Shown piece after piece: positions 1 to 12,241 of a stretch of 64,000 bases of DNA (the stretch's first letter is position 1; each line of letters starts with the position of its first letter). Origin of the DNA: Limonium bicolor. Its lineage: Eukaryota; Streptophyta; Magnoliopsida; Caryophyllales; Plumbaginaceae. Under the pieces are notes generated by a model, which ran no database searches, was not told where the DNA came from, and saw only the letters and a list, made by a program, of their open reading frames with translations. Both the position numbers and the translations under genes were made by a program. The stretch spans positions 108,837,588-108,901,587 of the forward strand of contig CM041777.1 of NCBI GenBank assembly GCA_023374045.1, in the 5' to 3' direction.

Positions 1-3000
1 TTATTTTATAAACTTTATATTACACTCCATAATATACCATAATACATTATATTACCTAGTTCCTTTCCTTATTAAATTACAAAACCAACCTTATTAGTTC
101 GGTATTTATATTTTATACCCAACAACTTTATGAATTACTAAGTAACCACATATAGTTTCCGGTAATCATAATTTGAACCCATTAACTTTTACAACTTACC
201 AAATAACCAAATACTTTTATAATCTACTAAATACCCATATTAGTTTTCGGAAATTGTAAAATAATTATATTAACTTCCATAAATTGCCAAATAATCTTAT
301 AACTTTTATAATTCACTAATTAGCCACATTAATCTTGTAAATATTAATTAACCACATTACCTTTTTAATTTACCAAATATCCATCTTAATTTTCGTAAAT
401 TACAATCTCATTATACCAACTTTAATAAATTACAAATAAACCCTTAACTTCCGGTTTTTACTTATATTTTCCTTTATTCACATTTTAACCCCACAACTTA
501 ATATAAGTTACATATTAACTTATAAATTATAGTTTTAATATTAAATTCTTTTAAATAACCTAAACAACCCATATCTTTCTTCAATTAATATTTCCGCCCC
601 ATTTAACTTCTATTTTTCATATATACTTTCATAAATTACATATTCACCCTAAAACTTTTATAAACTTAATATTTTATGTCATAAATCATGTTAACCCAAA
701 GCTTTTGGTCCACACTTTGACCAAGACTTAATTTCATAATTAATACTTGAATATACCCATAAAATCATATGTAATTCTCGGTTATACTCCAAACTTCCCA
801 ATAATTACAAAATAGTCCCTAAACTTTATAAATTGTTATTTTAACACTTAAACACTTATTTAAATTCACCAAAATTCATAATATTAATTCCTACCTTATA
901 TTATAACATAAATTTACCAAATAACTCCTTATACTCTCGGCAATTATAATTTGTACACCAAACTTTTCAAAATTTACATTTTAGCCACATAACTTTATAA
1001 ACTAGCCATTTAAATACTTGTAGCTATTTTTAATATTCCCAAAATTTATAATATAAGTTAATACACTTATATATATATCTCAAAAATCATCAAATGCAAT
1101 ACTTTGCTCTCGGTTTTAATATTCCTTTACCATATAGTTTTAAAACTTGATTTAAACCTTATAATAAATACATATAAATGTATACAAGCCATATAACACT
1201 TCTAAAAATTATGCTAATGACTTAGAATGATTATAAACTCAAAATAGAACCTTTTATCCTTAGATATTTCGGTTTAATAATATATGTATCATATTTAATT
1301 TTGTGACACAATTTTATACCTTAAGGTAATAATCTTACCTTATAAGGCTTATATGTTATAAATTATTTTCTTGCCATTATAACCTATGATTTTTGGCATT
1401 AATTTATTTAGAGGTTATACATAATTTTTATACCAAAGTTTGAAGCTTAAATCAAGCTTAAACTTAATAAACCTTAATTATATAAACTTACCCTTAAATC
1501 AAGACAATTCTTGTACTTGATTTTTCCTTGAATTCCAAGCTCTCCAAATGCTATTTTGATGTAGAGATTTTGGCCTCCTTATACATGTTTATGAGATTCA
1601 TTTGTTAGACTTCTAACAAAAATTATAAATGAGATTTGGAGTAGTTTTACAAGAGTTTACCTTAGGAATTTATCAAGGTATTTTTGATACACCTTGTGAT
1701 GATTGTAGATCCAAGTTTCCTTCATGAAATAATGAAGAGAACATAGGTTTAGAAGTTCTAAATTTTCAAAAATGATTTAGGTAATTACTTAGGATTTTTC
1801 AACATGAAAATATACCTTAACTTGATCTTGTGTTCCTTGTGTTGTTGTTGAATCTAGGAACCTTCTTGGAGTACTAAAGCTTGGCGATTTTAGCAAGGAT
1901 TGCTAACATGTTTTCTTGCTTCAAGACTTAGAAGATTTAGCTAGGAATTTACATAAAATGGTGTTAGAACTTAATTTACCATTAATGGAGCTTTGAAGCT
2001 CTAAGGAAAAACTTGACAAAGGAAGAAGAAAGAGAGCTTAGCAAGGGACTTACCAATTCGGTGATGAGGCAAATGAAGAAGAAGGTTCAGGTAAGATATT
2101 GGAAGATAGGAAAGGCTGAATCAAATAAGAATTATTGGCAAGTCACATGTCTTTATTTTATGTCATGTTTTTAAGATTATTTTGATTACAAAATTAGCTA
2201 CAAAGATCCTTAGGTTGGCTAGGTATATGGCTGGTTGGCCATAATTGAATTTGGCATCTCCTAATCTTGTAGAGCTACGGCTAAAGGAGTGGGAGAAGAT
2301 TAACTTTGATTACTTAATACTAGGCATGACAATTGTTTAGGATTATTAAGTTGTTTAATGTTGTTAACCTTGTTTATTCATGCAGGTGGAGGTGATCGGC
2401 ATAATGGAGTAGGCAGCTCCACCTCTTGTAGGCTTACGGCTGAATGGAGTCTTAGGAGGCCACTTTGTCTTTGTTAATTGCAAGCTAGATGATTATGGAA
2501 GTTAGGTACTTGTCTATGTACGTTAATCAAACATCACTCATTTCCTTAATGCCTTGTCCATTATCGGCACTCACATCCCCATTGATCAAATAATTCTACT
2601 TGTTTAATTACCTAGTCTAGATATGACTAGATTTACATTTAATTTCATTTTCTTCCTTTGAGCTAATCTTTAATGTTTTCTTGTTGATCTCCTGCAGGTA
2701 ATACGGTGGAGGAGTCTTAATTGACTGCTATCAATTGCTATATTAACATATACTACATGCTAGGATGAGCCATCTTAGCATAAGATATAATTTTGCAAGA
2801 ATCTTAGTCATTTACTACCTGAAATGGCGCATTCAATAGGGGGTGAATGGGTCTGATTTTTTATTTAACTTTTGTCACAATATATTGTATTAAGACCATA
2901 TTATAACATGTAATAGTTCACAACATTTAATTGGTACATTTATACCATGATAAAAGATGAAAGTTTTAAGGTAAAAATGCTGATTTTAGGTACCTTTTTG

Positions 3001-3941
3001 TCCCAAAAATTGCCCCTGTTTGTGCTATGATTTTAGCACTGGAATTAATTGCTTTAGATGGTCAATTTATCCCCTTTTAATATTATCAACTCGTGGCTCC
3101 TCAAAAACTTCTAGGCAATTGCGTAAAACGCGTTTTTGTGACACCTGAAGGTGCGTTTTTGTGCTTTAAGGATTTTCTAGGAAATAATTAGTCGCTATGA
3201 GTTCCAAGTGTTTATTGACATTGTTTATAGTCAATAATAATATGTTAAGGTGTTATATTGAGTTATATGGGAATATATCAACTCAAAACACAACTCCCGG
3301 GCTAACCGGGCAAAAAGGAGCGTTAAGAAATTCGTCCAAGCACTTTGTTTATTTTTGAGGAATTAGCTCGTGCATTCTCTTTGGAATGATTGATAATGAT
3401 GTTAGGAACTCTAATAATGAATTTTTATAGGAGTTCATGCCACCTCGGCACTCCTCCTTGGCATTCCCGAGGGTTTATGGGACCCCCATAAGGCATCTCT
3501 TAGCACTTTGCGTTTAACTGAGAATTTAGCTTGAGAACTTCATCTTATATATTTAATAAGGTGTTATGGTGCATTTGGAATGAAGTGTAAAGCTTTACTT
3601 CATCCTATAATATATTTCCGGGACTTTCGGGCCTTAAGGGCCTTTAAGGGAACTCCTGAGCATTTTGTATTTTTACTCAGTTTTAGATGAGGTCCTGCAT
3701 TCTAAAGATCATATAATGACCTTGGTTAACTTCATGTGAAGTTTATAGCTTATATAACTTGTTTATCTTAAGGTCGGGCTTTAACGCACGTTTTTAACCT
3801 TAAGGAGTTTAGGTGCGTTTTTAACGCCCAAGTGTTTCTATGCTTTCTTAGGGTTTAATAAACCCCCAAATAATATTTATAATTCCCCCAAATTAAATTT
3901 ATTTACTTATATTTAATTATTTAAATGTTAGGGGTATTTCA
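1..3941 (-). mobile_element. Ty3/gypsy LTR, minus strand, truncated by window edge
   Basis: Read on the minus strand, an LTR begins with TGAAATACCCC at 3941 and runs left out of the window. The same start is seen on the plus strand at 5861. Downstream blocks also match the plus LTR at 5861-10491: phrases such as ttggtcaaagt (about 715-730, reversed) and the long AT-rich stretches with ccgagaatt-like motifs recur in the same order. No coding potential is seen. The upstream neighbour (3942 onward) is a plus-strand pol fragment, so this looks like the 5' LTR of an element inserted in reverse into a relative. The inner end and the other copy of the target duplication lie outside the window. Confidence 0.72.
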
Positions 3942-4492
3942 GTTATTATTGGGCCGGAGTATCTTGAGCAGGTACAAGCAGAAGTACGCCAGATCCAAGC
4001 TAACATGAAGGCAGCTCAAGATAGGCAAAAATCATATGCCGATGTGCGCCGACGTGACCTGGAGTTCCCTGTGGGTGACCAGGTATTTCGTAGAGTTAGC
4101 CCATGAAGGGTGTGTTTCGTTTTGGCCAAAAAGGCAAGTTGAGCCCAAAATATGTGGGGCCTTATGTTGTGACGGAGCGGATAGGCCCGGTAGCTTACAC
4201 ACTAGATCTGCCTGCTGAGCTGGGCAAGGTACATGATGTATTTCATGTATCACAGTTGAAGAAATATATGTCTCATACGTCTCATGTGCTTCAGCCCGAA
4301 AGGCTAACGTTAGAGCCGACCATGCGATCAGTGGAGACTCCCGTACGGATTCTGGACACTAAGACTTGAGACACTCGCCATAAGTCTGTTCGACTGGTGA
4401 AGGTCCTCTGGTCTAACCAGGAAGTCGAGGAGGCCACTTGGGAGCTGGAGGACAGAATGAGGGCGAAGTACCCATCGCTGTTTACTCACTAG
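3942..4492 (+). pseudogene. Ty3/gypsy pol 3' end: integrase C-terminus and chromodomain-like tail, broken
   Basis: The translation gives the end of a chromovirus-type integrase. It opens with a helical stretch (EYLEQVQAEVRQIQANMKAA), followed by the GPF/Y-type module (FRFGQKGKLSPKYVGPYVV), the VHDVFHVSQLKKY motif, and a chromodomain-like tail (VRLVKVLW, ATWELEDRM) ending at a TAG at 4490-4492. It is broken twice. One base is missing near 4103, where the reading frame jumps at the expected VSPMKGV motif. An in-frame TGA at about 4367 separates the GPF/Y part from the chromodomain. The upstream part of pol is absent because the minus-strand LTR abuts at 3941. Confidence 0.85.
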
Positions 4493-4785
4493 TTTTCGTA
4501 TGTATAGGGTACGGGGCGTACCCCATTTTAAGGGGGGTAGATCCGTTTCGTTATGTATGTACGACATGTACTGAAATACATTGTCTATGTTATTATGTTA
4601 CAGACCTTTGAGTCTGAATGTTGTTATGCTACCCGGACCTTGAGTCCGAGGGTTGTTATGTAAAGTATGTTTTGTTATGGAAGTTTTATCTTAAGTTCTA
4701 TCTTGCAAGTAATCCCCGTATTCTAATTAAATGATGCGTGGGGAACTGTGAACTTTGAGGACAAAGTTCTTTTAAGGGGGTAGAT
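4493..4785 (+). other. Ty3/gypsy 3' untranslated end with polypurine tract
   Basis: This stretch lies between the pol stop and the LTR start. A purine tract (ttaagggggtaga, about 4772-4784) directly precedes the LTR TG at 4786, as expected for plus-strand priming. A similar tract, ttaaggggggtaga, also occurs near 4529. No ORF of note. Confidence 0.65.
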
Positions 4786-5860
4786 TGAAATACTCCAAAC
4801 CTCAATATGTTATTTAAATGTTAAACTATGATATATTAAGGCTAAAAAGTGCCTTAGAAATGTTAGTAAGAAATTTAAACAATAGTAAACATAGTAAAGC
4901 ATCATTAAGGCAATTTGAGCAAAAACATGCTCTAAGCTTGGGATAACCTTGGTTAGGACTCAAAGAGCTTACCAAGACTTCATTAACATGCTAATGGACA
5001 TGTTAAACCAATTAGTAAAGAAAACCAAGCTCAAAAACAAGTTAAAACACAAATTGTGCTTTAAGGAGTCTTAAAGCACATTTTTGAAACATTGTCTTAG
5101 AAATGGGTTTTGAGTGGCTAAATGCCCATGATTACACCTTAATCAACATGTGTAATACTTAGTATCACATTAGGAAGCCTAAATCAATGGGAAACCAAGA
5201 ATTTCACAAATATGTGCACTAATTTGTGAATAGTGCTCAAATAGTGCTTAATTAGCATTAAGTCAACATAAGTTATTTAATTGGTCAAACTAGCTCCTAA
5301 ATATCCTATTAACTAAAGGGGGCCGGTTTTTTCTAAGTTGTGAGTCATCACACTTAGCTAGTTTATTAAGGAAGGAAGGAAGACTTAAAGTAAGAACTAT
5401 TTGCTTTATATAAGTAAATATCTTGTAAAGTATACCTTCTCACCTCATTCTCTTCATTTCCCTCCATTCCCCACCGTCACCTTCCTTCATTCTCCCTTCT
5501 CCAGCCGGTTTTTCTACAGCATCTCTACCATCTCCAACTTCTTTTCCTTGTAACTTCCAACTCCATGCTCCAAATCAAATTCCAAGACCATATTTGTCTT
5601 AGTTAGAGTAAGCTCTACATTCCTATCTTTTCAAATCTTCAAGAACTCCAATTTGGTGCCATGGAGAATCTCCATTGATGGAGGAAAAACTCATCTTTTT
5701 TACACCTTGTTAATCTCTTTTGCTTCAAGGTAAGAAAAACCAAAGAAAATTCTTGTTTCCTCTCATTTTCATATATGGCCGAAAACCACCTCTTGATGGT
5801 GCCTTGTCTTGCTCTTTTATTAGCTTGATTCAAACTTCAAAGGGTTAGGAGGAGTCCTCT
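4786..5860 (+). mobile_element. Ty3/gypsy LTR, first 1.07 kb (unit A)
   Basis: The LTR starts TGAAATACTCC immediately after a polypurine tract. It contains a pyrimidine-rich leader at 5440-5530 (tcttcatttccctccattcc), probably the transcript start region. At 5861 a second LTR start, TGAAATACCCC, appears, and the following kilobase repeats this unit in order: tgtgctttaa...cttaaagcac, then gggttttgagtgg, then tttgtgaatagt. Unit A is therefore either a truncated LTR into which another element inserted at 5861, or the first copy of an internal tandem duplication. Confidence 0.68.
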
Positions 5861-8800
5861 TGAAATACCCCTAACCTTAAAAACTTAATTAAATGATCTA
5901 TTAATGATCTAAGATGGTTAATAAACATCTAAATACCATTGGGGGAACAATCTAAAGATCTCAACAAGGCAAAACTTGCCTTAAGATCGGTAAAGCCAAA
6001 AAATGTGCTTTAAGACACCATATAGATTGTATGACCTCAATTAGGATCCAAATAGGATTCCTAAGTATTATAATGAAGTAATGAACATTATACAACCATT
6101 CTCAAAGGAAACCAAGCTCTAAAGCATGTTCTAACACAAAATGTGCTTTAAAATTCCTTAAAGCACGTTTTTGAGAAAATTGACTTTCTGAGTGGGTTTT
6201 GAGTGGTGTTAAGCATTGGATTAGACCTTGATATACTAATGTACTATAATGTACCACATTAGAAGGTCTAAATCCAAGATTTCAAAAAAAATCGAAAATA
6301 TGGCATTCATTTGTGAATAGTAACCCAAATAGTACATTTTTAAGCAAAATTGACTAAGTATGGTCAATGGTCAATTAATGACCCTTCTAACCCTTATGGA
6401 GTTGGCAGATTAAGAGAATGGAGGACAGCACATTCAGCATTAATGCTAAATATCTAGCTAATTTGGTGAATCACCATTTTACTATTCCTTTCTATACATT
6501 TTATTCATTTAAACACATTACCTTGCTTTCTCTTGCCTCTTGTCCCATTCCAGCCAAGCCATCAGCCTTCTATAATCCTCTCAAGCTGTGTTCTTGAGTA
6601 TGCAAGGCAAATCAATCTCTTTTGCACTTAAGGTAATGGTTTAAGGCTTATTTTAGCTCTTTTTCTTCATCTCTTCATTACCTACACTTGGAGCTCATGA
6701 TCTATCACTTTCCATGGCTCATTCTCAGTGTATTAAACCTTGAACAATCATCATTCTCGGCTGAAGGAAGTCTAGGGACCAAGGTTTCCAAAATTTACAT
6801 TATAAGGTAAAAACATACCTTAATTCAGGCCGAAACCCTTTGGAAACTTCCTTGCATTTTTAAGGTGATTTTTGCCTTAAATCTTACATTAATTGTTCTT
6901 AATGGTTAAGCTCATGCTTGGAGTATAACCATATCTTATTTTGGTGTATTAAACATGTCTAAATGATGTGGTGATTTTTCCTCCAAGCTGCCGAGTTGTT
7001 ACTAAGGATAAACCAAGGTATAAACACCTTAAACTTATGATTTTATGATTTCTTAGCATATATATTATGTGCCGAGAGTGGAGTTAATTATATGGGTTAT
7101 TTTAACCTAAGAATGGAAAAAAATGACTAAGATAAATTAAGCTAGTCATTTAAGTGATTTAATTAACATAATGGTCAAATTATGACATTATGTGGAAAAA
7201 TAAATAAACTACAGCAAGGCCGAGAGTTTATAGTATTTGAGCTATTTATGTGTAATTTTATGTTATAAAGCAAAGTTGTAATAAGGCCATGTCATTAGGC
7301 CATTTTAATTTAAGTTTAAAGCTTATTTAGTTTAATTTATGCTTATATAATTAAGTTTGGGGTCAAATGGTAATTACTAGTAAAATATAAAGCCGTGGGC
7401 TTAATTTAGAGGAATTTAGGGTTTTTAAATGAATTTAATAAAAATTATAACATTTTATAAAGTTTTGGGTCAAAATTGTAAAAATAGAAAACTATAAGGT
7501 ATAATTGGTAATTACCGAAAGTTTGGTTCCAATTTGGTATTAGAAGTCAAAGTTGACTATATAGGAGACTTTGACCAAGTTTGGAGAATTTAAGAAATTA
7601 AAATACTACCTTATATTAAGATAGTTATTAAATTGTAAAAGATTTATAAGAGATGGGGTTATATTGTAATTTCCAAAACTTTGGGGTACTAAAAGGGATT
7701 TAGTACAGTCCTTAAGTTATTAGGAATTTTTAGAAGTTTATTTGGCTAAATTTGGAGTTTATATGAATTATATAAGTATAATATATGATATTTTATAACA
7801 TTGTTACAAATGGGTAACATATGGGTAAAAACCGAGAATTGTAGAAAGTATAAGGTTAGTAATGATATTTATAACCTTTTGGTATAGTTTGGTAATTTTT
7901 GGAGTTATATACAAGGTTTTATAAAGATATATGTATAATATATAGTTTTAATGACATTAGAAAACTATGTATTATAAATTGGGGAGATTTGGTAAATATA
8001 CAAAGTTTGGTGGTGGGAATTTAATTAAAACAGACATAGGGTCTGTTCGGAAATTATAGCCTTTAAAAACTATAGGTTATAATTATATTAAGGTTTAAGG
8101 ATTATAATATAAGGTATATATTATAAGTGTAACAATGAAATATATTTTGGGGCTGATTTGTAATTTATGGAAGTATTGTGGAATATAGTGAAAGCCGAAT
8201 AGTATAAGGGCTGTTTGGTATTTTATAACAATATATAACTATAGGTTATAATTGTTTTAATGACATAAATGTCATAATATATGTTATATAATTATAATAT
8301 AACATTATATTAATTATGTGGTGGATTTTGTAAATACTTATGAAAATAGGTGTTGTTCGGTAATATGGGCATTTTTTTAAATGAAAATTTATAATATGGT
8401 TTTAATGTTATAAAAGGGTGTAACATTTTTAATGTAAGAAATATTCATTAAAGAGAATGAATATATTATAAAGACTTACCATATAATAAATAGTTCCATA
8501 ATACATGTATATAAATAAATATATGTTATGGTGTAGAAAATATAATGTGGTTCAATAACCATATATTATCATAATTAAAATGGTACTAGATAAAGAGAAA
8601 AGAATTACAAACATTAGATATGGAAATTCTAATGTTAAGAGTATACATGAAATAATAAGGATTTATATAATTCAAAGTATTTTTACATATGAATTATACC
8701 ACATTAAACTTGGAAAAACAAACCTTAGGAAAATAAATACTAAGGTGAGATGTATAATATATGATAAAGAATTATACATGCAATATAGAAATAAACTATA

Positions 8801-10491
8801 TGATATACAAGAGTATACTAAGCTACATGCGATAACAAGTTCAACATTAAGTATATTAATATACGAGACAAGACTACGCATGTAATATAACGTTTTTCCA
8901 AATCCCGAGTTAAGCCGAAAACCCGACAAACGTTGACAGTTAATAACGGGGGATTAACCGGGAGGTATTAGTGACGGTACGGGGTACCGTAGAGTTATGT
9001 TATTATACGGGATTCTAATCAGTGGCGTTGTGTATTATTAGACTGTTAGAGACGACACGGGGAGCATCGGATCTAGCTGATTCATACTCCACGGTTATAC
9101 ATTCAGGGTGAACGGTATGTTGTTACGTGTCTCTGATTGTCTCCGAGGGCTTCCTCAGTTCAGACTTCTGTGTAATCTGTGATAAGATTGTTTGTCTGAT
9201 TGTGTGAATAAATATACATGAACTGTATATATAGCTGCTTATTATATACTGTTGTTGCGTTAACAGTATTGGTTCGTATATATGGACCTATATATATATA
9301 TATATAAACGAACTAGCGGCTATGGTGCTATCTTATATGTGATATAAGGATCGTCAGAAAAACGTTGTAGCACTAGGATAATAAGATATACATATTATCC
9401 AAGACTTTAATACAGAGCATTGGCCTTTCTAAACGCCACTCTTGTATCTAACACTGGAACCCAGGTTTACAGACTCCGGATTGGACTAATGACCTTAGTC
9501 TGCTGTGTTAGAAAAATTAATAATGCGATGCGATGGTATAATTAATTAACATAACAAAGCCAAGAGGATGTGGCTCTTGGTGCGCGCTGTGATCACAAAA
9601 ACGTTACTAGGATGTCCGCGTACGGGTCCGCAAGTATCAAGAAAATTTCCCGTGAGCTAGGATGGCTCGTTGGTCGGAGACTCTACCGCTGGAGTGGCTA
9701 CTGCCGTGGGTGACCCGCCATAGTATATGGGTAATTTAGAGGCATGTCGTTTTTAACGAGGCATTGTCACTAGGTATAACTGAACACTTATTACAGTTGA
9801 GACTTGTACATTGGCGAACAATATTGGTTTTTATACCAAGGACGGGAGTTAATACTAGTTTATTATTCTTGTTGTTTCGCCTTGTTGTTCACTGGTTATA
9901 CTGTGTGGTTTATATTATGTGTGTTGATGGTTATGTTGTTGTATGGATATTACTGTTGTATGTTTTACAGTTTAAATATTAAAACGGTATTGCATGTAAC
10001 GAATCTCATGCTCTTGACCAATTAATTGAGGGGTTTGAGGAGGCATGACGGGGCATGTGATAACATACTCAGCAGGGGCTGATTCCATACCACAAACCAT
10101 TTTTATTTCAGGAGACTAGCTGGTGGGTCGACGCGAGGCGCGACAGTTGTATTTACTTTTGACTAGACTTGGTACGGTTTGAGACTGCTGTTATTTCGGA
10201 CTCGGGTTTGTAAACCGAGGTGTATGTTGGTTAGACGCTCACGTGTATGGTTTGTAATAAACGATTGTTGTTGGATATGTTTTAGATTGTTTAAGCACTA
10301 CTATCTATCTCTTGTGGTCACTGCGGGAATACGTTTCGTATGTTGATTATCATGTAACTAGTTATCACCCGTATGGGTGAGTGATAACAGTGACACCATT
10401 AGAGCGAAAGTCTGTTATTTACCGTTGCGATTTATTTATTAAGTACGACGTTTATATTATAATTAGGAGCCGGATTAGTAGGGGTGTTACA
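5861..10491 (+). mobile_element. Ty3/gypsy LTR, about 4.6 kb (unit B), complete
   Basis: The segment starts TGAAATACCCC and ends ggggtgttaCA, with a primer-binding site five bases beyond the end. Its start matches the minus-strand LTR ending at 3941 better than it matches unit A, which supports taking 5861 as a genuine LTR start. It holds a long AT-rich central part (7000-8900) with no credible gene; the 60-100 codon ORFs at 8580-8929 are chance ORFs. The more GC-balanced 3' third (8900-10491) carries a hairpin at 10361-10388. A length of about 4.6 kb is long for an LTR but known among plant gypsy elements. Confidence 0.72.
10361..10388 (+). other. Hairpin near the LTR 3' end
   Basis: GTTATCAC (10361-10368) pairs perfectly with GTGATAAC (10381-10388). 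The inner CACCC/GGGTG can also pair, leaving a GTAT loop and a four-base bulge. A hairpin of different sequence sits at the matching place in the LTR remnant ending at 13535. Confidence 0.6.
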
Positions 10492-10495
10492 AAAG

Positions 10496-10507
10496 TGGTA
10501 TCAGAGC
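10496..10507 (+). other. Primer-binding site, initiator Met tRNA
   Basis: TGGTATCAGAGC lies five bases after the LTR CA end and is the complement of the 3' end of plant initiator tRNA-Met. It marks the start of the internal region. Confidence 0.92.
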
Positions 10508-11383
10508 GGAGTACCACTCTGATTACAAGAGATAGTAGTCTAAGTACCGTGAGCTTAGGTTATTCATATACGAGTACCAATGTGGAAGTTATGAATGAGT
10601 TGAGTTAGGAGATTGTCGGGGACAATGTGTTTTACGCCTTTCAGGGCTATGTGAACTTATGGTTGAGAAAAGTACGGTATTTATACCGAGAGTTGACCTT
10701 GATTCTGAATTCTTCAGATGTCTACTGGAAGACGTTCGACAGGCAGAGGCAGAGGTGGAGGCGGCGGGTTTGGAGGAGGTCCTCCTGAGACCCCAGCCGT
10801 GGGCGTTGCTGAGACGGTAGCTGCCGTCTTTGCTCAGCTAGCCCTGATGGGAGGTGTCCAGATAGGAGCGCCACCCATAGTCCCACCCGTACCCGCACCG
10901 AGAGAGCCAAACTGGCTAAAGAGCGTCGCCGACACGCGAGTACCTACTTATGACGGAGTAGCTAACCCCACCGTCCTGGAGAGATATATTATCGAGCACG
11001 AGAAGGCCTTTGACGCCATTCATGTGCCTGCTGAGCACCGGGTCGGTATAGCAGCCTTCCATCTGAGGGACGCCGCCAGCACTTGGTGGAGGTCCGTGAA
11101 GGCACACTACACTGCTATAGAGGGTTTCGGTTGGACGGGTTTTGTGGAATTGCTGAGGGAAAAGTACTATCCTGCTCACTTGAAGCAGAGGAAGAGGGAA
11201 GAGTTTGAGGCTCTGAGGCAGGGTAGTCTGACAGTAGATCAGTACTACTCCTCATTCATTGGGCTGTTGGACTTTGTCCCGGGAGTTGTTTATTCTGACA
11301 CTGTGAAGGTGGAAAAGTTCAGAGGTGGACTACGATATGCTATCAAGGCCGCCATGGGTGCTGCCTTATACCCTACGGTCCAG

Positions 11384-11435
11384 GTAAAATTAATTGACAA
11401 TTTATACCTTGTAACTCAGTTTGATTTATTACAAG
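11384..11435 (+). other. Intron-like insert 1 in gag
   Basis: This 52-bp AT-rich segment starts gtaaaa and ends ttacaag. It is phase 0 between TVQ and FGELIDAL. It is short for a plant intron. Confidence 0.45.
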
Positions 11436-11593
11436 TTCGGGGAACTCATTGATGCATTGTAGGAGTGCTATGATGCTGCTTCTCGGACCAAGCTGTTGGT
11501 GAACAGCCGGGATGACAGCCAGGGGCAGAAGCGTAAGGCCCCCGAGAAGGAGGCGGAGGTTGTGGCTGGAAGCGGAGGCAGCAAGGGCTAGAA

Positions 11594-11686
11594 GTAAGAA
11601 CCACCTTTAAGTTATTTAATCCATTTAAATTACTTACTTGCTGCCTGCTTTTATACCTGCTATTCCTAACACTTTGACGATCACAG
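11594..11686 (+). other. Intron-like insert 2 in gag
   Basis: This 93-bp segment starts gtaagaa and ends gatcacag, with a pyrimidine-rich 3' half and a ctaac branch-like motif (attcctaacac). It looks like a standard plant intron, and removing it joins a continuous Lys-rich frame. Confidence 0.6.
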
Positions 11687-11811
11687 GAAGAAAAAGTTCT
11701 CCTGGAGGGAGAAGAAGAAGGAGCAGGCCAGCCAGAAGGGCAAGGAGAAGGTTCCGATGCTGACCGGACCTACCTATGACGTCCAGCCTCTCAGATCTGC
11801 ACCCCCTAAGG

Positions 11812-11896
11812 GTAAGCGATCTAACCTTGTGAATGAGTTGTGTATTACCCTATCCATTACCGTCCTTGTAATAAACAGATTGTTGTATGATAATAG
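11812..11896 (+). other. Intron-like insert 3 in gag
   Basis: This 85-bp segment starts gtaagcg and ends gataatag. Removing it joins RSAPPKG to STPQRHFHC in frame. Confidence 0.6.
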
Positions 11897-12127
11897 GTTC
11901 TACACCCCAGCGCCACTTTCACTGCAAGCGTTGTGGTAAAGACCACCCGGGTGTTGACTGCACCGGGCAAGCGGTGGACTGCCACCACTGTGGGAAGAAA
12001 GGCCATAGGTCGTTCGAGTGCTTCGCGAATCCGGAGAGCCGAGCGTACCGCCCGTCGAAGGGGACTCAGAGCGCACCTACTGGAGGAGGTGGAGCTCGAG
12101 GTGGCCAGAGGGGGCCGGTGCCCCAAG

Positions 12128-12200
12128 GTATGGGAGCTGCATTCGGTGGTTAATCGGAAGTTAATTAAGGTAATTAACCGACGTTATTAATTATGTATAG
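12128..12200 (+). other. Intron-like insert 4 in gag, flanked by a direct repeat
   Basis: This 73-bp segment starts gtatgg and ends atgtatag. The 17-mer GGAGCTGCATTCGGTGG occurs both inside its start and just after it, so it may instead be a small insertion with a duplicated flank. Confidence 0.4.
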
Positions 12201-12241
12201 GAGCTGCATTCGGTGGAACTCGAACGCAGCAGGGACCAAGG

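Larger units (their letters stand above)
10718..12241 (+). pseudogene. Ty3/gypsy gag with intron-like interruptions and stop codons
   Basis: The gag starts at ATG 10718 with a Gly/Arg-rich head (MSTGRRSTGRGRGGGGGFGG). The capsid domain follows, with typical landmarks AAFHLRDAASTWWRSV and FVELLREKYYPAHLKQ and a long run open to 11383. The frame then continues only if four AT-rich GT..AG segments are skipped: 11384-11435, 11594-11686, 11812-11896 and 12128-12200. The joined reading keeps one frame through a Lys/Glu-rich linker to two zinc knuckles. The first is CKRCGKDHPGVDC (CX2CX3HX4C) and the second CHHCGKKGHRSFEC (CX2CX4HX4C), at 11920-12025. Two in-frame TAG codons (11460-11462 and 11589-11591) break it. 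No protease, reverse transcriptase or integrase follows; an LTR remnant comes next, so the rest is deleted. Confidence 0.8.

Noticed and set aside
8580..8929. Overlapping 101-codon plus and 85-codon minus ORFs
   Set aside because: They lie inside an AT-rich LTR, overlap on opposite strands and have composition like translated AT-rich DNA with no domain.
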